Assembly (NCBI GenBank): GCA_030737875.1
Contig: CM060922.1
Span: forward strand, 303,481,456-303,545,455
Direction: 5' to 3'
DNA from: Allium sativum
Lineage: Eukaryota > Streptophyta > Magnoliopsida > Asparagales > Amaryllidaceae
DNA: 64,000 nucleotides
Every line of letters begins with the position of its first letter. Position 1 is the stretch's first letter. The position numbers and the translations under genes were made by a program. This document shows, piece by piece, positions 57,409-64,000 of the stretch. The notes under the pieces are model-generated. The model did no database searches. It had not been told where the DNA came from and saw only the letters and a list, made by a program, of their open reading frames with translations.

Positions 57409-60400
57409 TCATGGCGGCCTTAGATTCTCTCCTCGAGTTCCTTCAATCGCTGCCTTCCAACTCCACTTCACCAATAGCAATCGTTCTGGTTCCCTTACGG
57501 TGGTGAGTAACTTCTGCCTAATTCTCCCAATTAAAATCATTACTTCTCTGTTAATCTCAATAGCGTGACTAACATATATGTCTGTCTTCTTCTTCTTGAA
57601 AGAACGGGCATTGCATTCTGACCATGTTTACCACACTGTGGCTGCAAGGCAAATCTTGCCAACCTCTATCACCAGCTGCGGCATGCTTCTTTGATCGTTC
57701 AGGTACTAAATTTCCGCTTCCAAAGACATAATGTTTTCCGTGTTAAAGCATTTAATTTTCTGTATGGCTCATAATCTTCTGCTAAACTTACACTCGAAGA
57801 ACGGGTGATTAATAGTTTCATTAGGATCATTACACAGTAAACACCTGTTTTCATTTATGATCCCCCAACTTTGTAGTCTGTCCTTAGTTGGTGATCGACC
57901 CAACAAAGCTTTATGTAAAACGTGTGCCATTTTGGGTGGACTATCTTTAGACCAAACCACGTTGTACCATGAGACAGTAGGATGTTCATTTCTAATACTT
58001 TCCCAAACTTCTTTGAGCTTAAAACTACCATCTTCCGAAACCCATGTGTCATTGCTTCTATCAGAGTGAATTGGCTTATCAACAATTTCCTCTGCTAAGT
58101 TTCATTCTATTAAGTTACTATGCAATCTCAATTGTTATTTTCTATGATAGAGTCCATTGTTACTTTCGGTGCACCATAAGTAGAAAAACAATCCCACCCA
58201 TAACTGTCGATCAGGCTTTTGCCATTCAACCAAGGATCGTGCTATAAATCAGTTACGGCTCCGTTAGTTATGTCTCTTTGAATTCTTTTCTTCAGCTCCT
58301 CACTTTGCTTCGGGCAATTTTTCCATATAGTAGAACCATTGTTGTCAATTTTAATGGTTTGGAAACCATTTATATATCTGGCCCGCATCCACATGACCCA
58401 TAGGTTGTTGGATGAGATAACTTTCCAAGCAAGCTTCAGCCCATAGGCCTGTTTAAGTTCAAACAATTTTTTTAATCCCGACACCCCCTTCCTTTTTGGG
58501 CATGCATAAAAGTTTATAGCTTATCTTATGTAGCTCACCTCTCCAAATAAAATTTGCACACACTGTGTTAATCTTCGCAATAGAGCAGTTTGGACGCCGG
58601 AATCTTACTTTAGATGTAATCATAGTATGCACTAGTTCCGCCCTTCCAGAGATGATAATAGCTTTGATCTCCACCCTTGTAGCTTATTTCTATTGTCATC
58701 AACAAGCTTGCCACATTCTACATCAATAATAGTGTTGTTTGACAACGACGTTCCTAAGTATTTGACACGGAGGGTACCCTCCGGAACCCCTATCGCATCA
58801 AGAAGTTGATGTTCGCCTCTACATAACTAGTTAAAGTAGCATTTAGTTTTGGGTTCGTTAACTTTGAGCCCCACCCAATTCTCCAAGTTAGAAAAAGTAT
58901 TCTTGAGATGATTGACGGATGAAGTGGAGGCTTTGAAAAGAAGAAGTAAATCATCAACATAAATCAAGTGAGTGACTTTGGGATGATGGTTATACTTAGG
59001 CTGAATGAGTTTGCTTTCAGTGGCTAGTTCCATTTGAAGCGTAAACCATTCCATGGCAACTGCAAATAAATAGGGGGATAGTCGGTCCTCTTGTCGAATT
59101 CCTCTTATAATGTTGATGAAACCCTTCGGTACACCATTGGTCAAAACTAAAAATGTAGGAGTGTCTAAACAGAACCCAATTAGATGAATAAGATTCAATG
59201 GTAGACCCATCGACCTAACCATATGTGTAATGAAATTTCTATTGACTCTATCACATGCTTTATGTAAATCAATTTTCAAGCATATTTTATCTGACCCCTT
59301 CTTATTGAATTCACGAACTAGTTCATGAGACATTAGAGAGTATTCTGAGATAAAACGTCCCTTAATGAAAGCATTTTGACATTGTGAGATAAGAGAGGGA
59401 AACGTTCTATTCAGTCGACTGCATATAACTTTACTGAGAATTTTATAGATGGCATCACAACAGGCAATCGCCCGGTAATCTTCAATTCTTGTAGGGTTTG
59501 TCACTTTGGGAATAAGTGTCAAAAATGTATGATTGATTTCTCTAATGAATTCTCCTCTGTCCAAAGCTTCTTGAAAAGCTGCTAACAAGTGTTTTTTAGG
59601 TGTTTCCAATTCATTTTGAAGAAGGCTTCCCCATGTCGTCGGGGCTGGAATCGTTGTGGATGGAAAAGCGGGCCATCTTCAGTTCCCTTTTGCTAATGTT
59701 ACTAGCCAGCAACAACCTCCCCTCGACAGTAACTTTTTTCTACACACAATTTCAGGTAAGTCTTCAGCATATTCCCCATTGAATAGATCCGAATAGTAAG
59801 TAATGGCTGGATCTTATAATTGTTTAATTAAATGGCTCGTATCCCTATGTTCATACAAAAAAATTAAGAAGATTATTATAGTGCTTTCATTGGGACGTTT
59901 TAGTATAGAAAAATTTATTGCATTCATCCCCCTGAGTTAGCAACTTTTCTTTAGCCTTCTGCTTAATTTCAAGTGATTTAGTTGCCAATGCACCTTTAAG
60001 ATGCCTCTGCATTATAAAATAGTCACTGTTAAGTCCTTCGTTCAATGGGTCTACATCAAGAAGAGATTGGGTATGGTCACTGTGAAGAAATTGGGTCTGC
60101 ATTAAGAAGATATTGAATCTACATTGTAAAATATTCACTGTCAAGTTGTTCTTGAAGGAACTGAATTTGGTCCCGTTCCTTCGGTCTTGTTTTGTTCCAA
60201 ATTTTGAGTCATTGTTTGCAATGCTTGAGTAACATCACCAGCTTCAACATTAGTTACCCTATGGAATGGGTATTTCTTTGAAATTGACAACGTCATGATA
60301 ACCTTAAGTAAGATGCCAGTGATTGGCATATCTGAATAGCTTACCCTTGGAATTACTTGCGTCGTTAAAACAAATCAGTAATGGAGAATGGTCACTCGTA

Positions 60401-61057
60401 AATGAGGCTAAGACTATTGCATTGAGACCACTGATCTGGTTTATCAAGTTTGTGTTTGCAAGTGTACGGTCAAGTCTTGAAGAAATTTTCTTAGCCTCAC
60501 CGCTTCTCCATGTAAACTACAACCCAGAATGGGGAATCTCCGACAATCCACTGGCTAATACACAGTTGTTAAATTCTGAAACTTGGGAAAGCTTGAGTGT
60601 AAGTCCCCCTTTCTTCACGCTGGTATGTAAAACAACATTGAAATTTCCAAGCACCAGCCACGGTGATTGTAGATTGTGAGCAATATCTGTTATGGTTTTC
60701 CATAGTTTCATTTTCTCTATTGCAAAGTTGCTAGCATATATAAACGATATATAAATTTCTGAACCACCAATGTTGGTAGCACGAACAGTCACTTGCTAGT
60801 CATCACTGTTAATCGTGTTGCATTTTCAGCACAAAACATCCCAAAGCACTACAATACGACCTTTTTGAGATGAATTAAGATAATCACTTGTCCCGTTTTT
60901 TACCTATATGTACTTTAAAGTATTCTAAGTTTTCATGTGTGAATTTATTCTCCAAAATAGCTACAATAGTGGGCTTATACTTTTCCCAAAAGTTATAGTG
61001 GTTAAGTTGACGAGTGTCAATATTAAGACCTTTAACATTCCAGCATAAGATGGACAT
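57409..61057 (-). pseudogene. LINE ORF2: endonuclease, reverse transcriptase, zf-RVT
   Basis: Starts MSILCWNVKGLN, the usual opening of the apurinic-type endonuclease; later YISFIYASN and WLVLGNFNVVL (60792-60517), where the usual GDFN is GNFN, losing a catalytic Asp. Reverse transcriptase at 59609-58827: LIPKVTNPTRIEDYRAIAC, QNAFIKGRFISE, IRQEDRLSPYLFAVAMEW and the active site LIYVDDLLLLF (YVDD intact). The zinc-binding C-terminal region is at 57960-57769 (NRCLLCNDPNETINHPFFEC), and the last 100 residues end TRGENLRPP-stop at 57409. Many stops and frameshifts, worst at 60500-59650. It nicks target DNA and reverse-transcribes the LINE RNA in place. Confidence 0.8.
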
Positions 61058-62284
61058 TAAAATTTGGTAGTTTTTCTCCTAGTAACTGGAGCAGCACTAA
61101 CCAATGCACTTGTAGCAGCTATCTTTATACCATTATTCTTAAATTGCTTAGTGTATTTCTTGTTAACTTCAGTGGGTTCACTCTCATTTAGTACCTCAGT
61201 GCTTTCATTATCAGATTCCTCAAGGTGAATATCCAGTCCTTGAATATCCTCAAGGGATTTTGGCTCCTCCTCCTCTTTAGTAGAGCCCTCACACGGAACA
61301 GTTGGACTTTGGCCATCCTCCTTTGCCAGAGCAGACTGACTTTGATCTGGATCTGTATGAGATGTTGTAGATGCTTCAAAGCCCTTAGCATTAGGTGGTG
61401 GTGGGATTAGTGTGGTACTAACTGTGGTATTACCAGCATCTTTATGCACAACACTTTTTGGTGAAGCTAAATTTTTGGACGTGCTACCTTCAATACTCTT
61501 CTGTTTTTGTACCCATAATTATCTGGTAAGACTGTATTACAATATGTATCTAAATGCCTAAAACTTTTGCAAGTCATGCATTTTGGTGGAACAGATTCAT
61601 ATTCGACTGCTTGTTCATATGTATTTCCTTATTTATCTAATGCTTTAATGCTTGTAGGTAGCTCTGAATCTGCTGCGATTTCAATTAGTATTCTAACATA
61701 ACTGGTTTTCTTCACCAATTCGGTGTTTTCATCAATGTCTAGTGGTTTACCAATGAGACTTGCAAGTTTGCTAATACATATAGTGTTCCATAGATCTAGG
61801 TTTAGATTTGGTAACTTTACCTATATCGGATATGTTTTTAGCATTGCTTTTTCAAAGTTAAAATCAGCCACCCATTTACACATGAAAATAAGTTTACTAT
61901 CCATGAACCATGGCCCCCATTCAATATCCTCTCATAATCAACTTTCATTTGAAACTTGATGAGGAACAATCCATTTTTCTTGGGGAAAACATCACATGCC
62001 CCTTTGGGCTACCATACTCTTTTGATATAAGCACTGAAATACACAAAATATGGGCATTTACCTGCCATATACACGTAAATGGAGTTTTCCCAAATTTTGT
62101 TGGATTCAACATAATCCATATCATCAATCAACTGGTATTTGATGTTTCCCATCAACATTGGTTCAAAGAACTCAACATCTCCAGGAATTTTTAGTTTCGA
62201 ATCCAAATCTCTACCCAATTTCTAGGGTTTTGAGTTCGAGGCGTTAGGGCAGCTCTTGATGACTAGCAAATGATTGTTTCCCAT
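61057..62284 (-). pseudogene. LINE ORF1: DUF4283-like RNA-binding protein with zinc knuckle
   Basis: Start MGNNHLLVIK at 62284 with a stop soon after, then LGRDLDSKLKIPGDVEFFEP and MDYVESNKIWENSIYVYMAG (62218-62009), the DUF4283-type start of plant LINE ORF1. The middle (61960-61620) is fragmentary. A knuckle CMTCKSFRHLDTYC (Cys-x2-Cys-x4-His-x4-Cys) lies at about 61540-61585, and an acidic/Ser/Thr-rich tail (61449-61057) is open to the stop TAA at 61059-61057. The stop overlaps the ORF2 start as TAATG. ORF1 proteins bind LINE RNA. Confidence 0.75.
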
Positions 62285-62381
62285 TGCGTCGGACCTCCTG
62301 TTATCCACCTCCGCCTTCGTCTTCTTTTTCTCCTAGGGTTTCGCGGAGAGTAGTTGAGGCCGCCATTACCCAATTTTTTAT

Positions 62382-64000
62382 ATATGTCTCATATGTATAT
62401 TTTGGATTTCAAATTACGTGCGTATATATATTAAGGGACATGAACCATCAGGAAATAAAAATAATTAATCAATGTTAATAACATACTAATATAAAAAGAA
62501 ACGTCCTGAAAAAAATCTCTGAGCCTATTCCTTAAGGGGGTCGACCACCTCTCCTTAAGGGGTTGACCGAGGGTTGACCACCCTTCTAGGGAGGGTGTCA
62601 ACCATCCTTAAGGAAAAGGGGTGGGTGGAGAATGATTTTAGATTAGGTTATACTTTTGTTGAAATGAAATGTTGAAATTTTATGAAATGAATCTGAAGGT
62701 CCGCATACAATTCAATAAGTATAAACTATGTCGTAGCCTCCTCTCCAAACCCTACATTTTCTTCCAATCTTTGCCTGCATTCTATCTCTCCTCCATTCTG
62801 TTTAAATTCAAGAATTAGGTCAGGTTAGTTTCTTTACCTCAAATCTAACCTATTTTCTATCTTTTATATTCTAATTTCTTTATAGATAAGAAACAAGATT
62901 TATATGTATATAAGATTCTAACTTGACTCTTATATATAATAATTTAGGAGGAATATTTGAAGTATGCAGTTTCGAGATTATAATCCAGAGTTTTTTTACT
63001 TTTCTCCTCCTTTTTTTTGTAATTCCGTGAGCGGGAATTATTCTAAGTGTACTATTTTTGTAATTATTAGTGTAGAATTGGATTGTTTATGCCTAAAAGA
63101 GATTTGAGATTCTTACTAAAATAAAATACATATAAATCCCCAAAATCTCTAAATAATACTGAAAATGGTTAATCATTTGTTAATTTGGGATTTGGATTAT
63201 GGATATAAAGAAAGACTGGATATTTGGGCGTTTGTGCAATTTTACCATTTAGTCTGATTTACTTTTTTTTTTATTGCAAATTTGGTTTATACAAAAGCAC
63301 AAATCAAGGTACTGTAATGTATATATGTTAAACCTTTTTTTATAAAATAGATTGTTTAAATGTAATAAGAAACGTATTACCAAAATCTTAGTTTTTGTGT
63401 AAATATATTATATGAAAGTAAAGCAGTACCGAAAGGAAATTACATATATATTATTGTATTACACCATGTCCTTCTCTTTATTTATTGAAAAAATCCTAAG
63501 AACCTAGGTAACAAGTTATTTTATTTGTGTTATATTATTTCCCTATTATTGCTTTGGATATGGAATGAATTTGATATGTTATGTTGAGAAGGTTTGGAAA
63601 TATAACATGTAAACCCTGATTTTTGGTTAGGATTAGCATTTCTATATTTATAACGCTTCATTTATGCATGCCACAAATTACGCTCTTATTTATGTATATT
63701 AAATAACCTAATTAATGTATTATAAATGCGTATTAAATGCGTTTAATTAGGAATTCAATTCAGAATGTCCCCATCGGAAATTGTATGTATGTGAGTAACA
63801 ATGGCTTTTTAATCATATTAATGACACTTGACACAAGATTAACCCCTACTTGTAGCAGAAGCCTAGTCGAAGCCGACTGACATATTCATTTTCATAAAAA
63901 AAGTCAGGTTAATGTGGAATATCTAGTGTCATAATAGGCCATTTATAATAAATACTGTGGACAAGAGGCTAACCCTTACTTGTAATAGAAGTCTGTCTGG
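62382..64000 (+). mobile_element. Gypsy LTR, continuation to window end
   Basis: Resumes the LTR begun at 56914. Has a GTCGACC/GTTGACC cluster (62538-62610), a CT-rich leader (62730-62815) like those after the TATA box in the other LTRs, and near the end a repeated phrase AGATTAACCCCTACTTGTAG (63836) / AGGCTAACCCTTACTTGTAA (63966), the start of a tandem array that runs past the window. No gene. Confidence 0.6.

Larger units (their letters stand above)
57246..62372 (-). mobile_element. L1-type LINE, nearly full length, inactive
   Basis: Minus-strand non-LTR element: 5' leader (62372-62285), ORF1, ORF2, short 3' UTR and a terminal A-rich tail (poly-T around 57246-57268 on the plus strand). ATTTTTTAT occurs on both sides (57237-57245 and 62373-62381) and may be the target duplication, though it is AT-only and weakly informative. 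Inserted in the LTR that starts at 56914. Confidence 0.8.

Noticed and set aside
57411..57700. Gene-like plus-strand start (MAALDSLLEFLQSLPSNS) with a GTGAGT donor and a following exon-like block
   Set aside because: On the minus strand the same bases encode the last part of LINE ORF2 (ECNARSFKKKKTD through TRGENLRPP-stop), in line with the zf-RVT region upstream, so the plus-strand reading is a shadow.
1..64000. tRNA, rRNA or other structured RNA genes
   Set aside because: No cloverleaf-type gene or rRNA motif was recognised. The TGGTATCAGAGC sites are primer-binding sites, not tRNA genes.

Overview
The window looks like nuclear heterochromatin from a flowering plant, probably a eudicot. 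It is AT-rich, I found no intact single-copy host gene, and nearly everything recognisable is a transposable element. The element types support this: Ty1/copia and Ty3/gypsy (Tat and Tekay/Del) LTR retrotransposons, a plant L1-type LINE, and a Mutator-like element carrying a piece of a plant ZNF598/HEL2-type gene. All element assignments come from reading the sequence and translations by eye; no database search was run.

Left part (1-17.8 kb). A repeat that appears to be a minus-strand LTR occurs twice. Copy 1 is 1-707 plus 5349-6541, split by a 4.6-kb solo LTR (708-5343). Copy 2 is 8986-10890 and is uninterrupted. The solo LTR itself holds a 1.5-kb MULE-like element (2304-3827) with about 150-bp inverted repeats and a captured zinc-finger gene fragment. 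Between the two copies is a plus-strand LTR-like piece (from 6552). A second solo LTR (11394-14908) and a weak copia-like LTR (about 15.16-15.98 kb) follow, then featureless AT-rich DNA.

Centre (17.8-54.1 kb). This is a Russian-doll nest in which each layer has a target-site duplication (TSD). (1) A copia element of the SIRE/Maximus type (17804-54104, TSD AAATT) has 3.2-kb LTRs, a degraded gag and no polymerase. (2) Its 3' LTR is split by a minus-strand Tat-lineage gypsy element (27570-53103). This is not a simple element: it reads as LTR tip, partial gag, LTR, full interior, LTR, i.e. the remains of a tandem dimer. Its interior has gag, protease, reverse transcriptase, RNase H, a second RNase H and integrase on the minus strand. 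On the opposite strand, between integrase and the 3' LTR, lies a long, apparently spliced extra gene (aORF) with its own TATA box and a 'gypsy-type transposase' (PF04195-like) domain. (3) That aORF is split by a 10.4-kb Tekay/Del-type chromovirus (33788-44173, TSD ATAGT) whose LTRs are about 3.8-4.0 kb each around only 2.6 kb of wrecked interior. The LTRs carry tandem arrays of hairpin-forming units.

Right part (54.1-64 kb). A GC-richer island of unknown nature and AT-rich DNA lead to a truncated LTR (56557-56913), cut by the start of another LTR (from 56914). That LTR is interrupted by a minus-strand L1-type LINE (57246-62372), whose ORF1 stop and ORF2 start overlap as TAATG, and continues to the window end.

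Because the coding modules are all broken, the genes here do not act together. What deserves attention is the Tat antisense gene, the Pack-MULE capture, the dimeric Tat structure and the repeated palindrome and hairpin arrays inside the long LTRs.
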